Positions 52,896 through 61,959 of a DNA stretch of 64,000 nucleotides are shown here, piece by piece. The translations under genes were made by a program, and so were the position numbers. The notes under the pieces were generated by a model that saw nothing but the letters and a program-made list of their open reading frames with translations, was not told the DNA's origin and searched no databases. Origin of the DNA: Chitinophagales bacterium. Its GTDB lineage: Bacteria; Bacteroidota; Bacteroidia; Chitinophagales; JADIYW01. The DNA lies in NCBI GenBank assembly GCA_020636535.1, contig JACJXT010000011.1:1-64000 (forward strand). Reading direction: 5' to 3'. Within the stretch, counting starts at the first letter, position 1, and each line of letters opens with the position of its first letter.

Positions 52896-54551
52896 ATGAA
52901 ATATATCTCTCCACTAGAGCAATTTTATAAATGGGAAAAAGAACAAGCCGATAAATCGTTTTTTAGACAAGCATACAATGGCGAATGGCTACATATTAAC
53001 TACGCAAATGCTGGACAAGAAATTAGAAAAATAGCCAACTATTTAATTAGTTTAAACTTACCTAAACAAAGCAAGATTGCTATCATTTCTAAAAATTGTG
53101 CTCATTGGGTGATGAGTGACTTAGCGATTATGATGGCTGGTCATGTGTCTGTGCCATTATATCCAACTATTACAGCAGAAACTATACAATATTGCTTAGA
53201 ACACAGCGAAGCCAAAGTTTGTTTTGTAGGAAAACTCGATGAATGGCACAAACAACACAGTGGTGTTCCTAGTAGCGTTCAAGTAATTACATTTCCATAT
53301 TGGGAAGAAAAAGGTGATGGTTATATTAATTGGAATACTATTTTAGACCAAACAGAAGCACTAAAAGAGCGTCCAATTTTACAACCAGAAGATTTACTAA
53401 CTATTATTTATACTTCTGGAACAACAGGAATGCCAAAAGGTGTAATGCACAATGTACATGCCTTTGCTTTTGCTATTGATAATGCATTAAAAACCATAGG
53501 CGACCTTGGTCAAAATGATAGATTTTTCTCGTATTTGCCATTATCGCATATTGCAGAACGCATGTTGGTAGAAATGGGAGCAATTTCTACAGGTAGTTCA
53601 ATTTCTTTTGCAGAATCTTTAGATACTTTTGCCAATAATTTACAGGAAACACAACCAACTATCTTTTTTGCTGTTCCTAGAATTTGGACCAAATTTCAAA
53701 TGGGAATATTAGCTAAAATGCCACAAAACAGATTGAATATTTTACTAAAAATTCCAATTCTAAATAACATCATCAAAAATAAAATTAAAGCTGGATTAGG
53801 TTTAGATAAAGCCAAATACATTTTTAGTGGAGCAGCTCCTTTGCCTAAAGCAACATCAGATTGGTTTGAAGCGTTGGATATTGTAATTAATGAAGCGTAT
53901 GCTATGACCGAAAATTGTGCTTATTCACATATCAATTTACCTAATAAAAGAAAAGTTGGTTCTGTTGGTACTTCTTTGCCTTTTAACGAAGTAAAATTAA
54001 CAGAAGAAGAAGAAATTTTAGTAAAAAGCGATGCTGTAATGATTGGCTACTACAAAGATGAAGAAAAAACCAAAGAAACAATTACTGCTGATGGATTTTT
54101 ATGTACTGGCGACCAAGGCAAAATTGATGCTGCTGGATTTCTAACAATTACTGGTAGAGTTAAAGATATTTTTAAAACCGATAAAGGAAAATATGTTGCT
54201 CCAGCACCTATTGAAAACGAATTATCTAAAAACACATTGATAGAACAAGTTTGTGTTGTAGGTGCTAATTTACCACAAACTATTGCTTTAATTGTTTTGG
54301 CAGAAGATGCCTTGCACTTAGATAAAAACGATATTGCCAACCAATTACAATCAACCATTAAAGAAGTAAACACACAATTAGACAAACACGAAAAAATGAA
54401 GAAAGCAGTAATTATGCGAGAAGCATGGACTGTAGAAAATAATTTATTGACACCAACACTTAAAGTAAAAAGAAATATATTAGAAAAAGCAAAAGAACAA
54501 CATTATCAAACATGGTATGAACATACAGATGTTGTTGTTTGGGAAGTGTAG
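52896..54551 (+). CDS. AMP-dependent acyl-CoA synthetase (long-chain type)
   Basis: 551 residues. The A3 motif is TIIYTSGTTGMPKGVMH, then SYLPLSHIAERM, YIFSGAAPLP, EAYAMTENCAYS (A5 core) and LCTGDQGKIDAAGFLTITGRVKDIFKTDKGKYVAPAPIENEL (A8/A10 region with catalytic Lys near the C-terminus). It is of the FadD/long-chain type that activates fatty acids with ATP and CoA. It is alone on its transcript between two intergenic repeats. Confidence 0.93.
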   Translation: MKYISPLEQFYKWEKEQADKSFFRQAYNGEWLHINYANAGQEIRKIANYLISLNLPKQSKIAIISKNCAHWVMSDLAIMMAGHVSVPLYPTITAETIQYCLEHSEAKVCFVGKLDEWHKQHSGVPSSVQVITFPYWEEKGDGYINWNTILDQTEALKERPILQPEDLLTIIYTSGTTGMPKGVMHNVHAFAFAIDNALKTIGDLGQNDRFFSYLPLSHIAERMLVEMGAISTGSSISFAESLDTFANNLQETQPTIFFAVPRIWTKFQMGILAKMPQNRLNILLKIPILNNIIKNKIKAGLGLDKAKYIFSGAAPLPKATSDWFEALDIVINEAYAMTENCAYSHINLPNKRKVGSVGTSLPFNEVKLTEEEEILVKSDAVMIGYYKDEEKTKETITADGFLCTGDQGKIDAAGFLTITGRVKDIFKTDKGKYVAPAPIENELSKNTLIEQVCVVGANLPQTIALIVLAEDALHLDKNDIANQLQSTIKEVNTQLDKHEKMKKAVIMREAWTVENNLLTPTLKVKRNILEKAKEQHYQTWYEHTDVVVWEV

Positions 54552-54563
54552 AAATAAGTTTTT

Positions 54564-54588
54564 CGTCTTAGCGAGTTTACGAAGCTAT
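54564..54588 (+). repeat. Dispersed 25-base element, copy 2
   Basis: Differs at 2 of 25 positions from 32430-32454, 22 kb away; the core GAGTTTACGAAGCTAT is identical. It sits between the acyl-CoA synthetase stop and a terminator. Confidence 0.6.
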
Positions 54589-54596
54589 CTATTATT

Positions 54597-54637
54597 AGAT
54601 TACCACACTTTTTTGTTCTCCGAAAATGTGGCAATCT
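54597..54637. terminator. Bidirectional terminator between convergent genes
   Basis: AGATTACCACA and TGTGGCAATCT form an 11-bp stem with one mismatch around a T/A-rich loop, between the acyl-CoA synthetase (+) and the unknown secreted protein (-) genes. Confidence 0.6.
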
Positions 54638-54662
54638 AAAACAAACAATCTATTAGAACAGC

Positions 54663-56273
54663 TTACTGTATATGATAAATACCTAATCGTGGATTTTTCT
54701 CTTTAAACTTTGCAAATGGTTCAAAATTGGAATATATAAATAAAATATTATCATTTATATAAGATCTGCTAGTATATAATAGCGATTTTTCTCCTTCGTT
54801 TTTAAATGCTTCTTTTATTTCTATTTGTTGATTTGGTGTAACTTTCATTTGATAGCAAGTCGCATCTTTAAAATCTTTAGCAGAGAGTATGCCCATAAAA
54901 TATTTACTGAATCCTTTTTTAACATTGCCATTAGTAAACAAATACAAATCATTATCAATAGTAGTATAAATACAAGAAATAAATTGAGCAACTGATGATG
55001 TTTGTTCTTTTGGCAAATAAGAAATGCCTTCTAAGCTTAATGAGTCATCAAAACTAAAAACAACATTAGCATACGAATTATAAATAACAGATGTATTACC
55101 AAATCCACCACTATGATAACCACCACCAATTGCTCCACCAAAAAAACCACCAGAAGTATAGCCACCAGATTCTATTTCTTTAAAATATTCTAATACTAAA
55201 TAAAAACCATTGTCTTTTCTTTGTTTAGTGTAGTTAATTTTAAAACTAGGGCTCATATGCTTTGTATTGGCAACTTCATTCACCTCTTTTTTATGAAACT
55301 GTTCCAAAGTAGTTTGGTTAATTGCAAAGTTTCTATTAGTAATTACATCTCCGTTAGTATTTAAAATTAAAGCACCAACACCTTTAATGTATTCTTCGCT
55401 AGAAAAAATGCTTTTAATTGTATATAATACATTTAATTTGTCATTGTTGCTTTTTGTAAAGTAGACTTCGTTATAGTAATAATTTGGATTGAGTGTATGT
55501 AACTTCTTTAATTCATTATTTTTAACTGTATATATTGAATATTTATATTTTGGAACATAAGCAAAATAGTTTTTTTCTTTTGGATTTTCTGGTTCTACAA
55601 ATTCTTTCAAAATAAAAAATACTTCATTATCAATAGAGGTGATAGACACCCAATTAGTTGTTCCATAGTCATTGTCGTAATTATAAAATTCTTTTTTTAT
55701 TAATTTGAATTTTTTATCAAAGTAATACAACATTAATTCTTTATGGTCATCGTTTTTATACGCATATTTATCGCCTTTAAGCGTTCTTTCAATTACTAAT
55801 ACTATTTGATCTTTTAAATACACAAATTTTGCTAGATGATATTCAAAAGTTTCATCTGTAATATTTTCAAAAACAGTTTGATTAACTTGCTCTAATGATG
55901 TATCTAGTGTAACTAAGCTTAACTCATAATTGTCTTTTTCAGTTTCAATACTTGCCATCATCACAAAAGTATTATTGTAAAAAGCAATATCAGACAGATT
56001 ATATTCTTCTTCAAAAGTGATGTCTCTTTCTATCGTTCTTTGGAAGTCGGTAGTAGTTCGAGAAATACTTTTTAGTTTTAAATCTCTGTTGATATAACCA
56101 TATCCTTTTAATGGTTCAGATACATTATAATAGTATATAAAACTACTATCTGCATATAAAATATCATAAATTTTATCTGTTCTTTTAGAGTCCATTTCAT
56201 CACTCCACAATAATTGAGCTTCAACAGTTATAAAACTCATTACTAATAAAAACAATAGGATAGTATATTTCAT
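54663..56273 (-). CDS. Secreted protein of unknown function
   Basis: 536 residues. A clear signal peptide (MKYTILLFLLVMSFITVEAQ) and no lipobox. The body alternates strand-like and polar segments with repeated FDKKFKLIKKEF / LDTSLEQV / FDDSLSLEG-type units, which may be beta-propeller-like blades, but no family is recognised. A glycine-rich loop (near 370-400; GGFFGGAIGGG, HSGGFGN) interrupts it. No T9SS sorting domain is at the C-terminus, so it is probably periplasmic or anchored by a partner. Preceded by the DLH gene but separated by about 60 bases. Confidence 0.7.
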   Translation of the reverse strand: MKYTILLFLLVMSFITVEAQLLWSDEMDSKRTDKIYDILYADSSFIYYYNVSEPLKGYGYINRDLKLKSISRTTTDFQRTIERDITFEEEYNLSDIAFYNNTFVMMASIETEKDNYELSLVTLDTSLEQVNQTVFENITDETFEYHLAKFVYLKDQIVLVIERTLKGDKYAYKNDDHKELMLYYFDKKFKLIKKEFYNYDNDYGTTNWVSITSIDNEVFFILKEFVEPENPKEKNYFAYVPKYKYSIYTVKNNELKKLHTLNPNYYYNEVYFTKSNNDKLNVLYTIKSIFSSEEYIKGVGALILNTNGDVITNRNFAINQTTLEQFHKKEVNEVANTKHMSPSFKINYTKQRKDNGFYLVLEYFKEIESGGYTSGGFFGGAIGGGYHSGGFGNTSVIYNSYANVVFSFDDSLSLEGISYLPKEQTSSVAQFISCIYTTIDNDLYLFTNGNVKKGFSKYFMGILSAKDFKDATCYQMKVTPNQQIEIKEAFKNEGEKSLLYTSRSYINDNILFIYSNFEPFAKFKEKNPRLGIYHIQ

Positions 56274-56334
56274 TTAAGCAATTTTTATAATTTGACAAAT
56301 ATAAACAAAACAAATGCCAAATTATATACGCTCT

Positions 56335-57021
56335 TTACTTTAACTGTGTTTCAAAATAAGACATCATTCTATCAAAAGCTGTTTTTGCTTGTTTATTTCT
56401 AAAAAACAAATGCGGAATTCCATGTGGCAACCAATATTTATAATCTTCTAGCTTATCGCCTAATTCTTCTTCTAGTGCTTTAATTCTTGATGCTGGACAA
56501 AAAGGATCTAAGTGTACAAAGTGTCCTTGTATTTTATTCTGCACCAAAGCAGCACAACCTTTAGGAAAACCACTGCCTTTTCTTCCAAAAGAATGATGAA
56601 AAACTACTGGTGCTTTTACTTCTGGTCTAATAGCTGCATGCAATACAAAACCACCAGTAAGACATTGGCCAATAACGCCCATTTGTTCTTCGTCTACTTC
56701 ATCAAATGCTTTGAACTGATCTAGTATTTCAAAAAACTCATTTAATGGAGCATTGTTCGTAGCATGATTATTTCTAATGGCTTCATCAATTAAAAAACGC
56801 ACACAATATTTTTGCATATTAATGCTACCAGAATATAAATCAGGAATAATGACATTAAAGTTACCTTCTGCTGCAATTATTTTTGCTGATTGATGTGTTG
56901 CCTCTTGTATTCCTGTTAAATCTGGAAGAAAAATAATACCAGGTCGTTTTTCATTGCTATTAGCTTGATAATAATAGCACGACATATCTCTGGTCATTAA
57001 TGGAAGTGTAATTTTTTTCAT
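56335..57021 (-). CDS. Dienelactone hydrolase family protein
   Basis: 228-residue alpha/beta hydrolase. GVIGQCLTGGFVLHAA contains the Cys nucleophile (GxCxGG) of the DLH group, the Asp is likely in HLDPFCPASR, and the His in LPHGIPHLFF. RPGIIFLPDLTGIQEATHQSA near the N-terminus forms the oxyanion region. It hydrolyses dienelactones or other small esters; the physiological substrate is unknown. Two bases separate it from the upstream cysG-N-like gene, so they are cotranscribed. Confidence 0.85.
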   Translation of the reverse strand: MKKITLPLMTRDMSCYYYQANSNEKRPGIIFLPDLTGIQEATHQSAKIIAAEGNFNVIIPDLYSGSINMQKYCVRFLIDEAIRNNHATNNAPLNEFFEILDQFKAFDEVDEEQMGVIGQCLTGGFVLHAAIRPEVKAPVVFHHSFGRKGSGFPKGCAALVQNKIQGHFVHLDPFCPASRIKALEEELGDKLEDYKYWLPHGIPHLFFRNKQAKTAFDRMMSYFETQLK

Positions 57022-57023
57022 TG

Positions 57024-57602
57024 TTAATCGTTTTTATTTAATATTGATTTTGTTAAATCATTTAGCGTTTCTACTTTAGTTTTAAAATCGCTTTGTAGTG
57101 TTTTTCTATACGCATTCATGTTTTGTAGCAAGTCGTCTATTTCCTCTGGAATAATCGCTTCAAAAAACTGTCGCAGTTGCTTTGCCATAGTTGGTGATTT
57201 TCCGTTTGTAGAAATAGCCAATTTTAAATCGCCTTTAGTTACAATTCCACCTAAATAAAAATCACATAGTGCTGGCGTATCTGCTACATTTACTAATATA
57301 TTATTTTGTTTTGCTGCTTGATATATTGTTTGATTCACTACAGTATCATTTGTAGCAGCAATAATTAGTTGATACTGTATAATATCAGATACTTCAAATT
57401 GTTTTATATTTGATTTAACTTTATCTTTATTTTTTATAAGTGAAAGAATATCATCACTAATTGTTTTAGCTACAATAGTAATATTCGCTTGTGGCGAACT
57501 CTTTAGTAAGAAAGACAGTTTTTCTAAAGCAACGCTTCCTCCACCAACAACTAGAATTCTAATATTTTCTGTTTTAATAAATATTGGATAAAGTGTATTC
57601 AC
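57024..57602 (-). CDS. Precorrin-2 dehydrogenase / sirohydrochlorin ferrochelatase (CysG N-terminal type, Met8-like)
   Basis: 192 residues. It starts at a GTG (57600-57602) giving MNTLYPIFIKTENIRILVVGGGSVALEKLSFLL, the NAD-binding VVGGG motif. FDLQLIIAATND-like YQLIIAATNDTVVNQTIY and NVADTPALCDFYLGGIVTKGDLKLAISTNGKSPTMAKQLR match the siroheme synthase N-terminal domain. It oxidises precorrin-2 and inserts iron in siroheme synthesis for sulfite or nitrite reduction; the uroporphyrinogen methyltransferase partner is elsewhere. Confidence 0.88.
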   Translation of the reverse strand: MNTLYPIFIKTENIRILVVGGGSVALEKLSFLLKSSPQANITIVAKTISDDILSLIKNKDKVKSNIKQFEVSDIIQYQLIIAATNDTVVNQTIYQAAKQNNILVNVADTPALCDFYLGGIVTKGDLKLAISTNGKSPTMAKQLRQFFEAIIPEEIDDLLQNMNAYRKTLQSDFKTKVETLNDLTKSILNKND

Positions 57603-57715
57603 ACAATAAAGAACGATATTTTATTTCAAAATAATGACATAATTCACTCAAAAATTAGTTCTCGTATAAAGTATTTGTAAAATAAATTTTATATTTCGGA
57701 TATTTTTATCTGAAT

Positions 57716-57729
57716 ATGATATTTATCAT
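57716..57729 (+). promoter_or_regulatory. FNR/DNR-like site upstream of the nos cluster
   Basis: ATGATATTTATCAT is a perfect dyad with the CRP/FNR core TGAT-N4-ATCA. Its centre is about 59 bases before the ATG of the fasciclin gene; a start site about 41 bases downstream would leave about an 18-base leader, the usual class II geometry. Only a weak TAnnTTTG-like -7 is present. Confidence 0.6.
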
Positions 57730-57781
57730 GGATTTTAAATAAGAAGTAGTATAAATTCAACAAAAATTAAATCAATTTGTT

Positions 57782-58351
57782 ATGAGAAATTATCATTTAT
57801 TTATTCTTATCATAATTACATTAGCATTTAGTGCTTGTAATAATAAGTCATCAGAAGAAGGAAATAGCAATACAAACACTACTACATCAGAAACAAAAGG
57901 ACAGTCTGCTGTCGTAGATGAAGTTTCAGATCCAAATGCATTACAATTAGCAGAGTCATTAGAAGATTTTTCTAGTTTGGTACAAGCTATTAAAAAAGCA
58001 GGCGTAGAAGATGCAGTAGTAAACGCTGGACCACTAACTATTTTTGCTCCAACAAACGAAGCTTTTGCTAAACTACCAGAAGGTACGGTTGATGAATTAT
58101 TTAAACCAGAAAACAAAGCAAAACTAGCTCATATACTAACCAATCATGTTGCACCAGCAAATTATCCAATTGAGCAATTAAGCAAAGAAGCAGAGAAAGG
58201 AAGAAAATTGTATATGGCCTCTGGTAATTATTTAGATGTTGTAGAAAAAGATGGTAAAATAACAGTAGGTGGATTTGAAATCGTAAAATCTGTAAAAGTA
58301 AGTAATGGCTGGATACATGTAATAAATGATGTAATTGTTCCTAGCAATTAA
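57782..58351 (+). CDS. Fasciclin-domain lipoprotein, first gene of the nos cluster
   Basis: 189 residues. Signal peptide with lipobox LAFSAC (Cys19), an acidic Ser/Thr/Asn-rich linker, then one FAS1 domain: LVQAIKKAGVEDAVVNAGPLTIFAPTNEAFAKLP and GWIHVINDVIVPSN. The DxF-type TIFAPTNEAF block and the terminal VINDVI are FAS1 hallmarks. FAS1 proteins are adhesion or ligand-binding modules; in Bacteroidota they recur upstream of nosZ. Preceded by the FNR-like site and 33 bases before the cytochrome c gene. Confidence 0.87.
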   Translation: MRNYHLFILIIITLAFSACNNKSSEEGNSNTNTTTSETKGQSAVVDEVSDPNALQLAESLEDFSSLVQAIKKAGVEDAVVNAGPLTIFAPTNEAFAKLPEGTVDELFKPENKAKLAHILTNHVAPANYPIEQLSKEAEKGRKLYMASGNYLDVVEKDGKITVGGFEIVKSVKVSNGWIHVINDVIVPSN

Positions 58352-58384
58352 TAAATATTTCTAATATAATAAATCAATTAAAAA

Positions 58385-58888
58385 ATGAAAAAATTAATTA
58401 AACAAACACTAGACAAGAGTATTTACCTGCTTGTCTTAACAATTTCACTAGTAGTATTTAGTTGTAGTAGCAACAAAAGTAGCGAAGAAGATGCTATGTC
58501 TGACTACTCTACCGAAGAAAGTAGCGATGCCGTAACTGAAACCACTACCGATGGTGTAGACAAAGGCGTTGGTCCTATTACAAGTCTTTCTTTAGAAGAT
58601 ATTAACGAAACTATGGCTCATGAAGGAGAAGAATTATTTACTACAAAATGTTCAGCTTGTCATAAAATAGATAAAAGATTCGTTGGTCCTGCTTTAGCTG
58701 GAGTTACCGAAAGAAGAGCTCCAGAGTGGATTATGAATATGATTTTAAATCCAGAAGTTATGGTAGAACAAAACGAAGCGGCTAAAGCTTTATTAGCAGA
58801 ATATTTATCTCCAATGGCAAATCAAAATCTTACAGAAGAAGAAGCTAGAAAGATTTTAGAATATTTTAGATTAACTGATAAAAAATAA
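58385..58888 (+). CDS. Lipid-anchored mono-haem cytochrome c
   Basis: 167 residues. Lipobox VVFSC (Cys27) follows a signal peptide, then a Ser/Thr/acidic linker and one cytochrome c domain. CSACH (Cys89, Cys92, His93) binds haem, and SPMANQ near 145 supplies the axial Met. LTEEEARKILEYF is the closing helix. It should donate electrons to NosZ encoded 4 bases downstream; clade II nos clusters commonly contain such a cytochrome. Confidence 0.92.
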   Translation: MKKLIKQTLDKSIYLLVLTISLVVFSCSSNKSSEEDAMSDYSTEESSDAVTETTTDGVDKGVGPITSLSLEDINETMAHEGEELFTTKCSACHKIDKRFVGPALAGVTERRAPEWIMNMILNPEVMVEQNEAAKALLAEYLSPMANQNLTEEEARKILEYFRLTDKK

Positions 58889-58892
58889 TCAT

Positions 58893-60863
58893 ATGAAAAC
58901 AATAAAAATATTATTGCCATTTTTAACACTAATATTGTTATTTGGCAGTTGTAGTAAAAAAGGTAAGAAGAGTGGTGGTGCTTTAGCTGGAGATGTAGCA
59001 GAAAAAGTTTATGTTGCTCCTGGAGAACACGACGAATTTTATGCTTTCATTTCTGGTGGATTTAGTGGTCAACTATCTGTTTATGGTTTGCCTTCAGGTC
59101 GTTTATTTAAAGTAATTCCTGTTTTCTCTTTAGATGCAGAAAAAGCATATGGCTTTAATGAAGAAACGAAACCTATGTTAAATACTTCTTTTGGTTTTGT
59201 GCCTTGGGATGATGCTCACCATCCAGATATTTCTCAAACAAATGGAGAGTTAGACGGAAGATGGTGTTTTATAAACGGAAACAATACACCAAGAATAGCA
59301 AGAATAGACTTAAGTACTTTTGAAACAGCAGAGATTATTGAAATACCAAATAGTGCTGGTAACCATAGTTCTTCTTTTATTACAGAAAACACAGAATATG
59401 TAGTAGCTAGTACTAGATTTAGTATTCCAATTCCACAAAAAGATATGCCTATTAGCGAGTACAAATCTAACTTTAAAGGAACAATGAGTTTTATTTCTGT
59501 TGATAAAGAAACAGGAAATATGGACATCAAGTTTCAATTACTAATGCCAGGATTTGACTACGATTTATCTCATCCAGGTAGAGACAAATCTCATGGTTGG
59601 TTTTTCTTTACTACTTATAATACAGAAGAAGCTAACTCTCTTTTAGAAGTAAATGCATCGCAAAACGATAAAGATTTTATTGCTGCTGTAAATTGGAAAA
59701 AAATTGAAGAATATGTAAATAATGGTGGTGGTAAAAAAGTAGCTGCTAAGTATGCTCACAATGTTTATAATGATCATACACATACTGCTACAAGTACAAT
59801 AAAAGATCAAGTAGTAATGGTAGATCCTAGAGATGTTCCAGGTGCTATTTTCTTTTTACCAACACCAAAATCGCCTCATGGCTGTGATGTAGATCCTTCT
59901 GGAGAATATATTGTTGGTAGCGGAAAACTAGCAGCAGAACTTACAGTACACTCATTTTCTAAAATGCTTAAAGCAATTGAAGGCAAAAAATTTGATGGTG
60001 AAGCATATGGTATTCCTATCTTAAAATACGACGAAGTATTGGCTGGTGTGGTTAAACAACCAGGTTTAGGACCATTACATACAGAGTTTGATGGTAAAGG
60101 ATACGCTTATACTACTTTCTTTATTTCTTCTGAAGTTGTAAAATGGAAATTAGGTACTTGGGAAGTTGTTGATAGAAAACCAACTTATTACTCTGTTGGT
60201 CACTTAATGATTCCTGGTGGTAATTCAAGAAAACCATTTGGAAAATATTTAGTAGCAATGAATAAAATTACTAAAGATAGATATTTACCTACTGGACCAG
60301 AAGTTAATCAATCAGCACAGTTGTATGATATTTCTGGAGATAAAATGGAATTATTATTAGATTTTCCTACTATTGGAGAACCACACTATGCTGCAGGTTG
60401 TCCTGCGAGTTTATTAACCGATAAATCTAAAAAAATATATAAATTAGAAGATAATAAACACAAGTATGCTATTACTAAAGAAGCAGATGCTAAAGTAGTA
60501 AGAAGTGGCAATGAAGTACATATATATATGTCTATGATTCGTTCTCACTTTGCACCAGATAATATAGAAGGTATTCAAGTTGGCGATAAAGTGTATTTCC
60601 ATGTAACTAATCTAGAACAAGATTATGATGTGCCACATGGTATTTCTATGATTGGAGCAAATACTTCCGAGCTATTAATTATGCCAGGACAAACCGAAAC
60701 ATTTATTTGGGAACCAAAACAAGTAGGTGTTTGGCCATTTTATTGTACCGATTTTTGCTCTGCATTACATCAAGAAATGCAAGGTTATGTAAGAGTTTCT
60801 CCAAAAGGTTCGAGTACACCAATATCCTATACTTTGGATGGTGAATCAACCTCAGGTAAATAG
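58893..60863 (+). CDS. nosZ: Nitrous oxide reductase, clade II (Sec-dependent lipoprotein type)
   Basis: 656 residues. No twin-arginine signal; a Sec-type signal with lipobox LLFGSCSKK (Cys20) marks the clade II lipoprotein form. The beta-propeller holds the CuZ His ligands in DDAHHP, GNHSS, HTHTATS and PKSPHGCDV. The C-terminal cupredoxin carries the CuA site CTDFCSALHQEM (Cys618, Cys622, His626, Met629). It reduces N2O to N2 in the periplasm. A terminator-like hairpin follows and accessory genes lie downstream, so it is probably functional. Confidence 0.96.
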   Translation: MKTIKILLPFLTLILLFGSCSKKGKKSGGALAGDVAEKVYVAPGEHDEFYAFISGGFSGQLSVYGLPSGRLFKVIPVFSLDAEKAYGFNEETKPMLNTSFGFVPWDDAHHPDISQTNGELDGRWCFINGNNTPRIARIDLSTFETAEIIEIPNSAGNHSSSFITENTEYVVASTRFSIPIPQKDMPISEYKSNFKGTMSFISVDKETGNMDIKFQLLMPGFDYDLSHPGRDKSHGWFFFTTYNTEEANSLLEVNASQNDKDFIAAVNWKKIEEYVNNGGGKKVAAKYAHNVYNDHTHTATSTIKDQVVMVDPRDVPGAIFFLPTPKSPHGCDVDPSGEYIVGSGKLAAELTVHSFSKMLKAIEGKKFDGEAYGIPILKYDEVLAGVVKQPGLGPLHTEFDGKGYAYTTFFISSEVVKWKLGTWEVVDRKPTYYSVGHLMIPGGNSRKPFGKYLVAMNKITKDRYLPTGPEVNQSAQLYDISGDKMELLLDFPTIGEPHYAAGCPASLLTDKSKKIYKLEDNKHKYAITKEADAKVVRSGNEVHIYMSMIRSHFAPDNIEGIQVGDKVYFHVTNLEQDYDVPHGISMIGANTSELLIMPGQTETFIWEPKQVGVWPFYCTDFCSALHQEMQGYVRVSPKGSSTPISYTLDGESTSGK

Positions 60864-60879
60864 TTTTTTCATTTTCAAT

Positions 60880-60919
60880 GTAAGGGTGTAATAGTATTTA
60901 TTGCATCCTTACTTTTTTT
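60880..60919 (+). terminator. Internal terminator between nosZ and accessory genes
   Basis: GTAAGGGTG and CATCCTTAC form a 9-bp stem (one G-T pair) followed by TTTTTTT. It is 16 bases past the nosZ stop and 18 bases before the next ATG, so it would reduce transcription of the downstream nos genes. Confidence 0.8.
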
Positions 60920-60937
60920 AACTTAAAATTTTATCAG

Positions 60938-61528
60938 ATGAAAAAGTCTAAAATCATAATGCTTATAGCAGCAAGTTTACTGCTAACATTATTCATCTTT
61001 CCATTATGGAACATTACACTAGAAGCACCTCAATATCCTGACCCTATTGGTATGAATATTCATATTAATAAAATTGCCGACATGAATCCTCACGATATTC
61101 AAAATATCAATTTAATGAATCACTATGTTGGCATGAAAGATATTCCAGAAAACATGTTAGAGTTTTCAATATTTCCAATTGTAGTAGTAACGATGTTTGT
61201 TTTGGGTATTTTATTTGCCATTACAGGAAATTATAGACTCTTTTTAATTTGGTTTGTGCTAATGAGTTTATTAGGCATTGCTGGTATGGTCGATTTTTAT
61301 ATGTGGGAACATGACTACGGAACTAATCTTAGTCAAACAGCAGCTATAAAATTTACCAATGAAGATGGAACACCAATGGCTTATCAACCACCACTATTTG
61401 GAACAAAAACAATACTAAATTTCGTAGCACATTCTTATCCACGACTTGGTGCTGTTGCATTAATCTTATCTATAGGATTATCTTTAGTAGCGTTTATATT
61501 TGGTAAAAATGAAAACAAAAAACTATGA
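60938..61528 (+). CDS. nos-cluster integral membrane protein of unknown function
   Basis: 196 residues, function not known. Predicted helices: about 7-27 (IIMLIAASLLLTLFIFPLW), 80-100 (IFPIVVVTMFVLGILFAIT), 104-122 and 168-189. A periplasmic N-terminal loop contains HINKIADMNPHDIQNINLMNHYVGMKDI, rich in His and Met that could bind copper. It lies between nosZ and nosL, overlapping nosL by 4 bases, which suggests a role in copper delivery or electron transfer to NosZ. Confidence 0.75.
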   Translation: MKKSKIIMLIAASLLLTLFIFPLWNITLEAPQYPDPIGMNIHINKIADMNPHDIQNINLMNHYVGMKDIPENMLEFSIFPIVVVTMFVLGILFAITGNYRLFLIWFVLMSLLGIAGMVDFYMWEHDYGTNLSQTAAIKFTNEDGTPMAYQPPLFGTKTILNFVAHSYPRLGAVALILSIGLSLVAFIFGKNENKKL

Positions 61529-61956
61529 AAAACTTTTTATTTATAACTACTATTACTGCTTTATTAACAGCGTGTACGGTTAAACCACAAGCTATTGATT
61601 ATGGTAACGACCAATGTTCTTACTGTTCTATGAACATCGTTGATAATACTCATGCATCTCAAATAGTAACAGATAAAGGCAAACAATACAAATATGATGC
61701 TATTGAATGTTTAGTGAATGATATGCTTAATTTTGATGAAGCAAATTTAGCTTATATTCTAGTAGCCGATTATAATAATGCAGGAAAAATGTTGAATGCA
61801 AAAGAAGCAACTTATTTAATAACTAAATCTATTAAAAGTCCAATGGGTGCATTTTTATCTGGATTTAAAAACAAAGCTGAAGCAGAAAAAGCATTGGCTC
61901 AAAATGAAGGTTCTTTTTATAATTGGACAACTATCAAGCAAGAAATCCAAAGATAA
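61525..61956 (+). CDS. nosL: NosL copper chaperone lipoprotein
   Basis: 143 residues. Lipobox LLTAC (Cys17). The NosL CxxCxM copper motif is CSYCSM (Cys31, Cys34, Met36), followed by YKYDAIECLVNDM and the SPMGAFLSGF region conserved in NosL. It delivers Cu(I) for NosZ CuZ assembly at the outer face of the membrane. The ATG overlaps the TGA of the previous gene (ATGA) and the stop is 3 bases before nosD. Confidence 0.93.
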   Translation: MKNFLFITTITALLTACTVKPQAIDYGNDQCSYCSMNIVDNTHASQIVTDKGKQYKYDAIECLVNDMLNFDEANLAYILVADYNNAGKMLNAKEATYLITKSIKSPMGAFLSGFKNKAEAEKALAQNEGSFYNWTTIKQEIQR

Positions 61957-61959
61957 AAC

